DNA of 64,000 nt, from the NCBI GenBank assembly GCA_964017065.1, contig OZ024787.1, forward strand, positions 10,031,666 through 10,095,665, in the 5' to 3' direction. The first letter of the stretch is position 1, and each line of letters begins with the position of its first letter. This DNA is from Haliclona indistincta (lineage: Eukaryota > Porifera > Demospongiae > Haplosclerida > Chalinidae). Below are positions 34,967 to 48,029 of the stretch, piece after piece. A model generated the notes under the pieces. It saw nothing but the letters and a program-made list of their open reading frames with translations, had not been told where the DNA came from and searched no databases. The position numbers and the translations under genes are program-made.

Positions 34967-37590
34967 ATGTCTGATAGTAAGTCAGTGTGTGGTTCATTTC
35001 AGGTTATATTATGTCTTCACATGCAGACACACAGCTACTAACAGTGCAGTCTCTGCTGGAGGAACTCAAGGAGGTTGATGATTGGTACTTGTTTGGAGCC
35101 TACCTGGGTGTTCCTGTCCACAAGTTGAATGAGATTCAGTCTGAGCACAAAGGAGTAGAGAGATGTAAGCTAGACATGCTACAGTACTGGCTCAACACCA
35201 CCATGACTGCCTCATGGAGAGATATTACCAGAGCGCTTGGGCAGATGGATAAGCTGACATTGGCTGCTAAATTGAAACGAAAATATCTGTGGAGTATGAC
35301 ATCGGGTATGCACATTAATAATTATATTATTATTGCATAATTATTGTTGCATTTTACAGCAGAACCAGTCACAGGATCAACTGATAGTGACACTGAGCCA
35401 TTTTCTCCTACTGCACTCTCTACTGCTGATGTTGAAGCTGATGTGAAGGTAGTGAGAGGAATACAAGACTTGGAGAGCTCCTTCTCTAATATGCTACTTG
35501 ACATAAAGAAAAACCTTGCCAAGTGTGATATCAGTGATATGCAGTTCTTCCTCAGTGACTTGTTCGACACTGAGTTTAACAGTTGTGACACAGTCGAGAA
35601 ACTATTACGTCAGCTTCGTCAAGTCCACGTTGACACATTCAATGTTTTCTACCTTCAAAAGCTCATTAGCCGTTTCCATCAAGGTGATGCTACTATCAAG
35701 TCCATTGAAGAATATGAGAAAAAGAGAGAACAGTTTCTTGACACCACAACTGTTAAAGACTTCCAACAGGCTATTGTGAGCAAAGCAGAGACCCTCCCAC
35801 CTAAAGGAATGGCTGAAATGACAATCAAAATTCCTGCAGAGCTGAGCATAAAAGAAAGTAACAAACGAACATTAAAAGATGTGAAAAATCTAGCCAGAAG
35901 AGCCTTTCAAGGTTGTGAAAACTCCTTCATCAGCATAAAAGTGAAGCCAGGGTCCATCATCATCACATGGTATGTGCCTGAGTCACTGTGTGAGGAACTA
36001 GAGCGACTGGCACGTGAGAATGCTGCTGTACTGAGAGAGGAGGGAGTGGAGGAGGTGACTATAGAAGGCCGGGATAAGAGAGTGTTCCTCTCCACTCAGG
36101 AAGATTGGCTGAAGGTGAGGGCTCAGATGATGGCTCTATAATTATACATACTATTTTTTGTCTATTTGCAGAAGAATACCAAAAAAGCAACAGGTATTTA
36201 ATTTTTATCTTTTTGTGGAATGCCAATATCTATAACTCCTTTTTATAGTGGTTCAAGAGCAGGCAGCAGAGATAGCTCAACTGATGTCACAAATAAAGAA
36301 TGCAGAAGAAAAATTGGCGAATGCTGACAAAAGTGAGAAATATTATACATTGCTGTAATCGTACTGATCAATTGATATTATTGTGTGACAGTATTACTTG
36401 AGAAGAAGAAAAGAGTCACAGAGATGGAAACTACACTAGGACACCTAATACATGTCAATGGAGAGGGTAGAGAGAGAGTTACAGCTGGTCAGATGACTTC
36501 TATTGAACTGAGTGTCCCTTCCCAAGCTACTTTATCATTTCCTTTCCTTCTCGACAAGCTCTCCTGTCAGCTGACAGACCCCAACTCTCAACATGTGGAG
36601 TGCAGCATCTCCTCCACCCAGCCAGGGATGGTCATAGTCAGTTACACTCCCACACTACGTGGAGCCCACCAGCTGAAGATCACTGTTGGAGACACTGACA
36701 TACCAGGCAGTCCATTCACAGTTCTTGTACTACCATCGCTTGAGATGAGAGGTGTGCCAATAAACACTATAACTCAAGTCCATGTCCCATGGGGTGTGGC
36801 TGTGAGTGAGAGTGGAGAAGTAGTAGTGAGTGAATATGATGGTCATTGTATTGGTGTATTTGATAGAGAGGGCAAGAAGATTAGAACATTTGGATCATAT
36901 GGATCATATGGCTCTAACAAAGGAAAATTCAATCATCCATGTGGTGTATCCATCACTAGAGACAACCACATTCTTGTTGTTGACAAAAATAATCACAGAG
37001 TCCAGATGTCCACTATGGAGGGAGAATTTGAGAAATCAGTTGGAGAGCTTGGAAGCAAATCACTCCAGTTCAACTACCCTGCAGGTATTGCAGTCCATCC
37101 CTCTGGTCTGGTGTTTGTTGTTGATGAACTTAACCATCGTATTCAAGTGCTGCATCCTGACCTGTCATTCTCTCACATGTTTGGTAGTGAAGGTAGTGGA
37201 CCAGGACAGTTTAACCTTCCTAATGATGTAGCCTATGACAGTAGTGGTATAGTGTATGTTACTGACTATTACAATTATCGTGTCCAATCATTCTCTGCTG
37301 ATGGGCAATTCATTTCTTCTTTTGGTAGTGAGGGATCCCAACCGGGTCAGCTTTATCATCCCAGTGGCGTCTGTATTGACTCCACCGACACTGTGTATGT
37401 CACTGATGAAAATCATCTGGTGTCAGCTTTTAGTAGAAATGGAAGATTCCTCAAGTGCTTTGGTAAACGAGGAACTGGATTGGGAGAGCTCTCATATCAT
37501 CTCAATTATCCTAAAGGAATAGCAGTAGATAAAACTTCTGGAAATCTTTATGTATGTAACTTTAATAGTTATCGTGTTGTTGTGTACTAG
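34967..37590 (+). CDS. N5: Death-DED-like-filamin-NHL adaptor, intact
   Basis: Exons 34967-34976, 35027-35305, 35360-36114, 36172-36193, 36249-36332 and 36392-37590; 2349 nt, 782 aa. The Death domain lacks two codons (QSEHKG), as in N6 and N7. The DED-like region has KKNLAKCDISDMQ and FNVFYLQ, as in N6. The propeller start has a duplicated SYG (GSYGSYGSNKG) and blade 6 an extra stretch (LSYHLNYPKG). Blade loops: YDGHC, KNNHR, ELNHR, YYNYR, ENHL, FNSYR. A substitution creates an out-of-frame ATG at 34962, five bases before the start, which could lower initiation. A hAT MITE sits about 225 bp upstream. Confidence 0.82.
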
Positions 37591-40198
37591 TAAAATACTA
37601 CAATAATTTCCTTTATAATTCTGATACAATCATAATACATGACTAGTTCTCCATAATGACTGTTTGGCAATAAAAAAGCAACATACCACTGCATGTGGGC
37701 ATAAGTAAGGGTGATTTCAGTGTTTACACAGTTTTTCTGCAGTCATGTTTTGATGCCTGACTGGACTGGTGAATTAATTGCATCTCAATGCATATGCAGA
37801 ACATGCATTCATAACATCTGTATGCATTTACTGATATTGCAACATACATTGTCTTGGATCATTGATGGATTTAGCACTATCACTATCATGCTGTACTCTC
37901 GATCAAATGCAGTGTTGCTCTACATTGTACCTGTAATCTCTAGGTCCAGTGGTTTATGTGCCAGTGTCTTTTAACTACCATTTTAATGCTTCTTTAATTA
38001 TTGTAACATTGTTCAGTGATAATGAAAACCTGATACACATAATTTTAAACACGATGTGTGGTATAAAATAATTGTAATATAATAATGTTCTCAGCTGCAA
38101 TATTCTCAATAAGTGACGAGTGTGTGCATTGTGTGAGACAGAAAAAAAACAAATCGTCGATATATTGAAAATTCATCATCAGTGAGGTATGACTGTGTGT
38201 GTGCTTCTCTATGAGTGTACAGAATGGGTTTTTGGAGGCGTGTCATCTTCGTCTTCGTGGGGAGGAGGAGTCATGTGACTACCATGTGATCCAGTGGGTG
38301 TGGCTGCCAAACCGTACTCATGTGAAGAACCAAAAGCTAACCCTGATTGCTGCATAACAAAAGAAGAAAAAGGGTTAAGTAAGGAATTTGAGGAATGCAG
38401 TATCGGCTTACCCCACTGTGTTCCTCGGCATTAGGATCACCTAGTAGACTATGAGAAGAGAAGAAAACCATAAATGAAGAGAACAGGCAATGTGATGAGT
38501 GATAGTACCAACAGCTGAAATGCTGTGTAAGCTAAACTTACTATTGACCTATTTGAGTATCAAAGAATAGGAATGCTTTCTTCGTGAAAGTTGCGACAAT
38601 ATCATTCTATTGCGTAACTTGTGTACTTAACAATTTTAATGTGAAAAAAAACAGCCTTATTTCGTCACATGATAAAGCATGGACAATTGAATATCCTGCT
38701 ATTGTGTACAATGTGCTATACTGATAGAAGCATGCTGTGACTAACTTGAATTGCTTGTAACGACACTCTCCTCCTTCCCTGGGATCGATACTAGCCACAT
38801 AGAGTATTGCCTCTGATGTAGCTACCATTATTCTGTGAACACCATCAACACTACAGAAAGAAAAGATTAACACTGAAACAGACCAGCATGACAAAGTGTA
38901 GTCTGGTCCCCAGCCTCTTCCAAGATATGGGGGATGAGGAAGAGTCTGGTGAACGGGCTTCACACTACCTGGAACATTGGAATGTGATAGGAGTGACTTG
39001 TGGTGTTGTAATTGAACGTAATTGTGTAAACTGAATATCGTTAAAAATTGTGTAGACATGCAAAGTACAATAGAAGTAGAAGGTGGAAGACCACGAACAC
39101 TATCAAAAACCAAAGGCAGCATGGCATAGCATAGTGACTTCCCGAAACCGGTAGGTAGCGCGACAAAAACATCACGAGACCTCTTACTGCTTCTCTTTGC
39201 CAGGTTTCACCTCTTCATACCCTAGCCGGGTTGCTGCCGCGTCAATAGCACTGTCTAGAATACTATAGCTACATGTAGCTGCCATGATTATCGATTTAAC
39301 CGCAGCTATGCAAGTTAGTGTAATTATGAGTGCGCCGGAATGTTGGCGCACTGTTCCAACTACGGTCAACCCCATTCACCAGGCCCTACCATTTTTCTTC
39401 CGGTCTTCGCCACTCCCCTCGTTACGCCCCTTAAATTGCGCTCTCTCCAACGTTTCCAGTAGGGCCTGGGGACGAGGCTAGACAAAGTGCTGGTAGTAAA
39501 TTTTATGCTTTCTTCATCCTCTCAGCACATCGCTGAGTACAGTGCTTCAAATTCTTTGTTATACTGTCAGCTTTGTCTAATAGCAGCTTTGTCTGTGAGC
39601 TGCTTTCCTACACATTTTGTAATAAAAAAGCTCACCAAGAGATTGAACAGACACTCTTGAGACCAGCCTTAGGGAGCTTGAGTTGAGCAAATGCTCGACT
39701 CTGAGAAAAGGGCTCAGTGACCTGAGCAGGCAGGTAGCTGGCTGGGGTGGAGAATGCCTTCCCAAGGTAGCTCATCCATCCTTGTTGCTGGGGCTCCTCT
39801 GGTTGAGGGTCAGGAGGTGGCTCTGTGAGACGGAACACATGCACTGTCTCAGTGCTGCTGGAGGTGACCAGGTAGTTGCTGTCAGAACTAAATGCAAGAC
39901 AACTGATCTGAATAAACCTAGAGAGAAAACGAAGTGAAGTGACGTCAATTTCGCTACATGTGAGTGTACAGTATGTATTGGATAAAATTGAGATATTACG
40001 TGGGTAGAGAAATGCCCTTCATAGCGCTGCTTTAGTGTTCAGCAATCCGTGTACCAGCGTGTGTGTGAGTGTGGTATGTGTGCAGTGCTGCAAGAGCACA
40101 TGTGTACCTTTTCATTCCTCTTCTGAACTCGATCAGCTTGTCTCCTTGAGGGATGCTGAACACTCTGATTACAGTACCCTACACAACAATGAGACACC

Positions 40199-40212
40199 AT
40201 CACACACACACA

Positions 40213-40281
<69 letters not shown>

Positions 40282-40316
40282 GCACACACACACACACACG
40301 CACGCGCACACACACA
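40199..40316. repeat. (CA)n/(CG CA)n microsatellite in W4 intron
   Basis: cacaca and cacgcacg mixed run of about 115 bp just upstream (minus strand sense) of the FRRG exon. The inverted counterpart in W5 is a gt run at 52379-52472. Confidence 0.9.
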
Positions 40317-41227
40317 AGCAAAGCCTCTCGCTGCCTATTACAGGTCACGCATTCCTGGACAAGCCAGGGCACCTGTGCACTAAGCAGGTATGAAGTGCCG
40401 GTGCTATGAGCAGTCCTGGAGCCCGGGCAAGGAGCTCGCAGGAGGTACCAACTATGCCTCCCACTGCCGGTGTGGGCACCCTGTAGTCCCACAACTACCA
40501 TTAGCGGACAACGAGACACAGCCAGTGTGCTTCGCAAACCAGTACAAGACCAGGTACCTGTTTTACAGATGGGTGGGCTGGTGGGTACACACACGCACGC
40601 ACGCACACACACGGACGCACACGTGTACAATTGATGTTCAATCAATGGCTAATAATTATATCCCATTGTCGTTCTGTAATACACATTCACTGAAGTTTTG
40701 TTATCATAGTCTGGTTATCTGTTTATGCAGTTTATTTTCAGTGTATACATTTGAAGCAGATGCACGGATTGAATGCACTGTGACTCACTGTGGTAGAAGC
40801 TGTTGCTAGTTTGGTGCCTGAAGAGTTAAATGCAAGAGCAGCTATCGGACTATCATGAGCAGTAATACCAGCAACCGCTCTCTGAGAGAAAGAGAGATAG
40901 AGAAGTGACAGAGAGAAAGGAATGACTATTGCTTACCAAATGAATAGCGTCGAAAACCTGTGCCTCTCCATTCTATGAGAATAAAAATATACAGTCAAAC
41001 TGGTTGCCATAGCTCATAGATTTAGTAGCTAATTGTTTACAAAACTGGTTGTTGCAAACTGGTTTACCTGAGTGCTGCTAGGGTAGGCGATGAGAGCTGT
41101 GTCATTGTCTGCTGACAGAGCACACAGACCTGATGGGTTCTTTGGTGTGTCACGTATAGTGTGCAAGACCTGAGGTCAAAGGTCAACATAGTTACACACA
41201 ATACTGGCCCAGAAAATACTGTATACG

Positions 41228-41745
41228 TACCGTATAGCCGGTTATTTTCAACGGTCAAATACTAAAATTATTGTTAGTAATATTTTAGATTGGATCTAAT
41301 TTTCGATACTTACTTGCCGTTCAAAAATAAAATCGTGGCTAACCTTCATTTCGAACTCAATGGTGTCGAAATGAAGGGGAACTGTTTAGTTGGTAAACCA
41401 CGCCAGCCACATTTTATGATTGTTAAATGGAACCACAGAGTCGAAGTTAAGTTGCTGTACCGCCTGAAATTTCGTGTGCATGGCAGATATTTCTCTAACA
41501 GAGGCGCTTGGCGTTCAGTTTTACTACTTTCACGGCACCAAGCTACGTACCCGCTGCTACCGTCAGATTCTGGTAAGAAGCGTTGGAAATGGGCTCTAGC
41601 CTCGATCTATTCGCATTGTGTTTACACGAGAAAATTTTGGGAGTTCAAAATTTTTGGTATGGTTCACATTTTCATGAATTTAATTTCCGATCAGCAGTCG
41701 GTGATCAAAAATAAAATCCTGTCGAAAATAACCGGCTAAACGGTA
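41228..41745. mobile_element. MITE with TACCGT TIRs in W4 intron
   Basis: Ends taccgtatagccggttattt ... aaataaccggctaaacggta, 518 bp. The sister intron in W5 (51.64-51.82 kb) lacks it. A 149-codon plus-strand frame inside (41290-41739) has no recognisable domain and is probably fortuitous. Confidence 0.8.
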
Positions 41746-41945
41746 AGCTCAAATAAACTACTAGAACAACATGTATACAGTTTATGCCTTTCTCAGAAAT
41801 TTCCCCAAGCACCAGTACCACACTACAAACACTTGTTGCTGTTTGAAGTATCATAACCTTGTGCACAAAACACATACAAATACACAGGGTCCTTACCTTC
41901 ATGTCTCTTATGTTGTGTATGTACCACAAGCAATCTCTGGAAACC

Positions 41946-41947
<2 letters not shown>

Positions 41948-42026
<79 letters not shown>
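41948..42026. repeat. (GA)n microsatellite
   Basis: About 39 GA units, the complement of the polypyrimidine tract before the W4 exon 41897-41936. The homologous tract in W5 has about 85 CT units. Confidence 0.95.
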
Positions 42027-42027
<1 letters not shown>

Positions 42028-42741
42028 AATCGACTATAATATCAAAATTAATTATTCTGGTTATTGTATATTGATCGACACACTCCTCTAGTCAGACTAG
42101 ACTAACAATATTCAGCTCAGTAAGGAAACAACATTATAATGTATCACTACAAGGACTAGCAGCCAGTGAGTGTGTCATTCTGCCAGAATATAAACATACC
42201 ACTCTACATGTACAAGATAAACCAGTCTCTAGTTGTCCAGGACCAAGTTTACCCTGATTACACCAGAAATAGAACAAGGACATGTTTTCACTAAGCAAAC
42301 CTAGTTGCCTCACAAAGGGTCACTGACACAAACTAGGACACTTGTGTGATAGCAGGTCTAGCAATGTAAGCTAGGAGCTCACAGACTGACTGTGCCTCCC
42401 ACTGCAGGTGTGGGCTGTCCCACCTGAACCTCTAGTGGTCAGTGAGACACAGTTAGTGCTCCACAGTACAATACCACAGTATAATAAGGCATTGAATAGA
42501 TATCATAAAGCAGTCATACCTGTCTATTGAGCCGGACTGACAGGATTGTATCAGGATAACTGTAAGTACATATCTCAGAGTTTTTCTGATGAGAAATATG
42601 ACAGGTAAAGTTGATACGATAAAGATGCATTACTTTGAAATGACAGAGTCGTAGTTTTCTTGGATTTGACTGCTCAACTATGGCGACAAGACTACTGGAG
42701 AACAGTCTCTCAATGATAAAGACTGGAGCACCATCAGCTGG

Positions 42742-42836
42742 AGAGAGGGGAGAGGGAGGGAGGAGGGGAGGGAGGGGGGGAGGGAGGAGGGAGGGGGGGA
42801 GGGAGAGAGGGGGAGGGAGAGAGGGAGGGAGAGGGA
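42742..42836. repeat. G/A-rich imperfect repeat
   Basis: gggagggagg/gagagg purine run, the polypyrimidine tract ahead of the W4 exon 42634-42737 on the minus strand. Confidence 0.85.
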
Positions 42837-43131
42837 TACTAACACTACCACTGACACTATCGGTAATCACTGTTCTGGAAGAAGCAGACCAGCCAATTTC
42901 ACTACTCCAGTGAGTAGCTATGTAGAATTATTTATAACTCATATTTTCACACATGAGTAGCCGCCATCTTAATTCGTTAATTCGCGGTCATCCCTCTCAT
43001 GTGCTTCACCAGCCTGGTGATAATTAATGTCAGCTATCTTGTTGCTGTGCCCCAATGCAGTGTTTAGCTCTGTTTATTTGCTTACTCTTGTAGTATCAGT
43101 TGTTGTGTTACTGCTGTCATGCTGTAAGGAA

Positions 43132-43320
43132 TCACTCATACTGTACATACAGCTGGTAGAGAACTGCCCCCTCAATCGTGGAACAAACCGGCCGCTTCAT
43201 CATAGTGAAGAACATCGACAGGCGCGAGACCGAGAGAGATCCCGGCCGACAGACAGAGGTAGGAGAAGAAGCTGTTACAAGATATTCTTCGAGAGCGAGT
43301 TCGAGGCGGTGATCGAGCAT
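43132..43320 (-). pseudogene. Relic of the unidentified divergent gene (copy 3)
   Basis: Open minus-strand frame LEEYLVTASSPTSVCRPGSL, then SVSRLSMFFTMMKRPVCSTI, about 70% like 28.3 kb. It diverges into other sequence after the cysteine-containing end. Divergent from N6. Confidence 0.35.
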
Positions 43321-43964
43321 GCATTAATATCTATGGCATGATGATCCTACAGAGATACGCCCATATTTCTTATGTAGGCGGAGCTTGTAGTATGTTCACC
43401 GCTAAAATTTATGCAGTCAACAATAAATCGAGCATGTTATCCACTCGATATTTTCCTATCGGTTGACGCAGGAATTAGACAGGAAATACATGTATGCTCC
43501 CGAAATATGTAATTAGATTGCATGGTGTAGTAGATAGCATGTGTCTGTTGTAGTATTTAAACTAGACACGTGGAGTAGTGGGTGCGGTCACAAAACTTGT
43601 TCTAGCTGTCCCCCCACCCGATCCCGCAAGTATACTGAAATGAATAATTTCCTCTCAATTAAGTCGATCAGACCATTCAAGAGGAGTCCAGAGCAACTAG
43701 CAGGGCTGCAGTAGGGACAGCTGAACATTGTGTGTTTTTGAACAATAGAAACAGTTTTTGTTGGTAATGCATCTATGTACTGCTGAATGCAGCAAAGTTC
43801 ACTCTCATTTTGACCACAAGGACTGTTATCTTGTGGTCAACACCATGCATGCACATGCACTTCATATACTAAGCATATACAGGGAGAGGTGTGGTGTTGA
43901 CCACAAATATAGTTTGCAATCTACAATATACTAGAATGAACTTGTTCTGTAAAATGAGAATCCG

Positions 43965-44100
43965 CCAAGTGATTGAAAGGGAAATATTGAGACCAGCCTT
44001 GGGCAGGACATACTAACAAATGCACTGCCCTTTTAATAGCTGTAGGACAAGGGTGACCACAGGTCTAGTATTCAATCCAAGACAACGTAGAGAAAGCAAA
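43965..44100 (-). pseudogene. Relic of WIPI large exon upstream of N6
   Basis: ccgccaagtgattgaaaggg, attgagaccagcctt, ggtgaccacaggtctag and tccaagacaac match the two ends of the WIPI exon, as before N1, N2 and N4. Confidence 0.45.
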
Positions 44101-44781
44101 AGACCAATGTCAGCGAATTTGAGGTGATGTTAGTGACACAATGAGCTGCATAATTATTATACCAACTGTATGGTGTGCAGTACAAAGACTGTACCGACTT
44201 CAGACAAGTTCTACTGTGAATCATGGTACTGTTGTTCTCGGGTGTGGGGGGTTAATTTACTTGCTTTTGTAAGCCTGTCCTAATTTTTAAAAACAGCATC
44301 CATTATTACCATCTGGCTGTTTACTTTTCCAAAAGTTTAGTTAAAACTATTTGGTTTACTTTCTATGGCTGCACACTCACATTCGCTCCTAATATGGTTA
44401 ATGATAGCCAGGCCTGTAGGAGTGGTTTGGTTTATTTGAACTAGACATGGTTTATTTGAACTAGACAATAGACAAACAGCCCTTGTCTGGACCTATGCAG
44501 ATATTCTTTGTTGGTGATTCAACTGCTACAGCCAAGACATCTATAGTGTGATCTTGTGACAGGTGTTGAGGGGCTCATAATATTGTTGCTGCATTGAAGG
44601 TAAGCAATTGGTTCATCATGTTTACAAATCGACACTTCTTTCCTTATAGCTATTTTTACCAGCTTACATACACTCAACCAGCTAAGCAGCTAAGCAGTCA
44701 ACCAACCAACTAAGTGATATACTGTGCCTACAGTGCTGCATGATTGAACCACACTTAGACCAGTATGGCTAGCTAGCTGCC

Positions 44782-47365
44782 ATGTCTGATAGTAAGTCAG
44801 TGTGTGGTTCATTTCAGGTTATACTATGTCTTCACATGCAGACACACAGCTACTAACAGTACAGTCTCTGCTGGAGGAGCTCAAGGAGGTTGACGATTGG
44901 TACTTGTTTGGAGCTTACCTGGGTGTTCCTGTCTACAAGTTGAATGAGATTCAGTCTGAGCACAAAGGAGTAGAGAGATGTAAGCTGGATATGCTACAGT
45001 ACTGGCTCAACACCACCATGACTGCCTCATGGAGAGATATTGCCAGAGCGCTTGGGCAGATGGATAAGCTGACATTGGCTGCTAAATTGAAACGAAAATA
45101 TCTGTGGAGTATGACATCGGGTATGCACATTAATAATTATATTATTACATAATTATTGTTGCATTTTACAGCAGAGCCAGTCACAGGATCAACTGATAGC
45201 GACACTGAGCCATTGTCTGCTACTGCCTCTACTGCTGATGTTGAAGCTGATGTGAAGGTAGTGAGAGGAATACAAGACTTGGAGAGCTCCTTCTCTAATA
45301 TGCTACTTGACATAAAGAAAAACCTTGCCAAGTGTGATATCAGTGATATGCAGTTCTTCCTCAATGACTTGTTCGACACTGATGAGTTTAACAGTTGTGA
45401 CACAGTCGATAAACTGTTACGTCAGCTTCGTCAAGTCCACGTTGACACATTCAATGTTTTCTACCTTCAACAGCTCATTAGCTGTTTCCATCAAGGTGAT
45501 GCTACTATCGAGTCCATTAAAGAATATGAGGAAAAGAGAGAACAGTTTCTTGATGCCACAACTGTCAAAGAGTTCCAAAAGGCTATCGTGAGCAAAGCAG
45601 AGACACTCCCACCTAAAGGAATGGCTGAAATGACAATCAGAATACCTGCTGAGCTGAACATCAAAGAAAGTAACAAGCGGACATTAAAAGATGTGGAAAA
45701 TCTAGCCAAAAGAGCCTTTCAAGGTTGTGAAAACTCCTTCATCAGCATAAAAGTGAAGCCAGGGTCCATCATCATCACATGGTATGTGCCTGAGTCACTG
45801 TGTGAGGAACTAGAGCGACTGGCACGTGAGAATGCTGCTGTACTGAGAGAGGAGGGAGTGGAGGAGGTAACTATAGAAGGCCGGGATAAGAGAGTGTTCC
45901 TCTCCACTCAGGAAGATTGGCTGAAGGTGAGGGCTCAGATGATGACTCTATAATTATAATAATTACTTTTGTCTATTTGCAGAAGAATACCAAAGAAACA
46001 ACTGGTACTTAATATTTTATCTTTTTGTGGAATGTCAATATTACTTTTTATAGTTGTTGAAGAGCAGGCAGCAGAGATAGCTCAACTTAAGTCGGAAGTA
46101 AAGAATGCAGAAAAAAAATTGGCGAATGCTGACAAAGGTGAGAAATGATATACACTGTAATCATACTGATCAATTATTGTGTGCCAGTATTATTTAAGAA
46201 GAAGAAAAGAGTCACAGAGATGGAAACTACACTTGGACACCTAATACATGTCAATGGAGAGGGTAGAGAGAGAGTTACAGCTGGTCAGATGACTTCTAGT
46301 GTCCCTTCCCAAGCTACTTTATCATTTCCTTTCCTTCTTGACAAGCTTTCCTGTCAGCTGACAGACCCCAACTCTCAACATGTGGAGTGCAGCATCACCT
46401 CCACCCAGCCAGGGATGGCCACTGTCAGTTACACTCCCACACTACGTGGAGCCCACCAGCTGAAGATCACTGTTGGAGACGTCGACACAGACATACCAGG
46501 CAGCCCATTCACAGTTCATGTACTACCATCCCTTGAGATGAGAGGTATGCCAATACACGCTATCACCGGAGTCCATAGCCCATGGGGTGTGGCTGTGAGT
46601 GAGAGTGGAGAGGTAGTAGTGAGTGAATATGAAGGTCATTGTATTAGTGTATTTGATAGAGAGGGCAAGAAAATTAGAACATTTGGATCATATGGCTCTA
46701 ACAAAGGACAATTCAAGTATCCACGTGGTGTATCCATCACTAGTGACAACCACATTCTTGTTGTTGACAGTTGTAATCACAGAATCCAGATGTTCACTAT
46801 GGAGGGAGAGTTTGAGAAATCAGTTGGAGAGCTTGGAAACGAAACACTTAAGTTCCGCTACCCTGTAGGTATTGCAGTCCATCCCTCTGGTCTGGTGTTT
46901 GTTGTTGATGAATTTAACTATCGTATTCAAGTGCTGAGTCCTGACCTGCATTTTATCAACAAGTTACCGTTTGGTAGTGAAGGTAGTGGACCAGGACAGT
47001 TTAACCATCCTAGTGATGTAGCCTATGACAATAGCGGCAAAGTGTATGTTACTGACTGCTTCACTCATCGTGTACAATCAATCACTGCTGGTGGGCAGTT
47101 CATCTCTTCATTTGGTAGTAAGGGTTCTCAACCGGGTCAGCTTTATCATCCCAGTGGCATCTGTATTGACTCCACTGACACTGTGTATGTCACTGATGAA
47201 AATCATCGTGTGTCAGCTTTTAGAAATGGAAAATTCCTCAAGTGTTTTGGTAAACGAGGAACTGGAGTGGGAGAGCTGAAGCATCCTAATGGAATAGCAG
47301 TAGACAACACTACTGGAAATCTTTATGTATGTGATGATTTTAATCATCGTGTTGTTGTATACTAG
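44782..47365 (+). CDS. N6: Death-DED-like-filamin-NHL adaptor, intact
   Basis: Exons 44782-44791, 44842-45120, 45172-45926, 45983-46004, 46054-46137 and 46188-47365; 2328 nt, 775 aa. Exons 2-3 share N5 characters (QSEHKG, KKNLAKCDISDMQ). The NHL exon shares N3 characters (DSCNHRIQ, ELGNE.LKF, DLHFINKLPFG), so the copy is mosaic. The filamin repeat lacks three residues before SVPSQ and gains two (GDVDTDIPGSPF). The coiled coil begins VVEEQ and continues VLFKKKKR. Blade loops: YEGHC, SCNHR, EFNYR, CFTHR, ENHR, DFNHR. No W copy follows; the 3' flank is cut about 30 bp after the stop by unrelated DNA leading into the retroelement. Confidence 0.82.
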
Positions 47366-47399
47366 TAAAATACAACAATAGTTTCCTTTTAATGACCTG

Positions 47400-48029
47400 T
47401 AGGCATACAAGGATCAATACATACACCATTTCTACCCGGAGTACCCTCCCTTCTTACCTTGAGCTACATCCTGTCCTACTTGTGCCCACCCTCTACCTTC
47501 CACAAGAGGGAGAGGGTTGGCGAAAACGCGCGAGACCGGTAGGTCGGGTAGGTATGTCTCCCCGTGCTGTTACCCCAATGCTGACTGACGCGTGAGGATC
47601 TGTATGCTATGTTTGTTTAGCTGCCCGGGAAGAGTGCGGAGAGCTAATGAGAAGGCGCATCGCCTCTGCTCAATAGATTTGTCAGCAGCGGTGGATGAAT
47701 CCCGGTTAACGGTGTGTACATATATGTGACTACCTGTATTACAGTTGGGGGCATACAGCAGAGGGAGATACCCGACCGGCCCAAAGGCAAATTTTGAGAA
47801 TTTGATGCCCCCAACGAGTTGGAACACTTCCTTCTCTGTTACCTCTTCTGTACATGACCTAAGCCCCTTCTGCGCTGCTACCGACCACGTGCCCGTATTA
47901 CCTCAGAGGATGACTTTTTATTATTATTGTTATAATTATCTATCATGAATGATGATCTATTCATGAATCACGATCTATTTCATACCGTGCATAGTAATTG
48001 TTCAATAAGCTGGAACGAAGTCCGAGGTG
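47400..48029. other. Region between N6 and the retroelement recombinase
   Basis: No supported gene. A minus-strand frame 47570-47827 (GYLPLLYAPN) has no recognised domain. The sequence is GC-richer than the flanking unit and resembles the adjacent retroelement, so it is probably its 3' non-coding part. No terminal repeat was identified. Confidence 0.35.

Larger units (their letters stand above)
38209..42737 (-). pseudogene. W4: most complete WIPI/PROPPIN copy, frameshifted
   Basis: Eleven exons: 42634-42737 ([14 protein letters not shown]), 42520-42585, 41897-41936, 41068-41169, 40937-40972, 40789-40881, 40108-40178 (EFRRGMK), 39636-39917, 38746-38850, 38412-38448 and 38209-38349 (stop). WIPI2-like PROPPINs bind PI3P/PI(3,5)P2 through FRRG and act in autophagosome formation. 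The third exon lacks 17 nt present in W5, so IHNIRDMK is out of frame; other exons match W5 in length. N-terminal exons before VFIIERL were not found. If the 17-nt loss is an assembly error the gene may be real. Confidence 0.7.

Noticed and set aside
41290..41739. 149-codon plus-strand frame as a gene
   Set aside because: Lies entirely within a TIR-bounded MITE absent from the sister intron; no domain or homologous frame seen.
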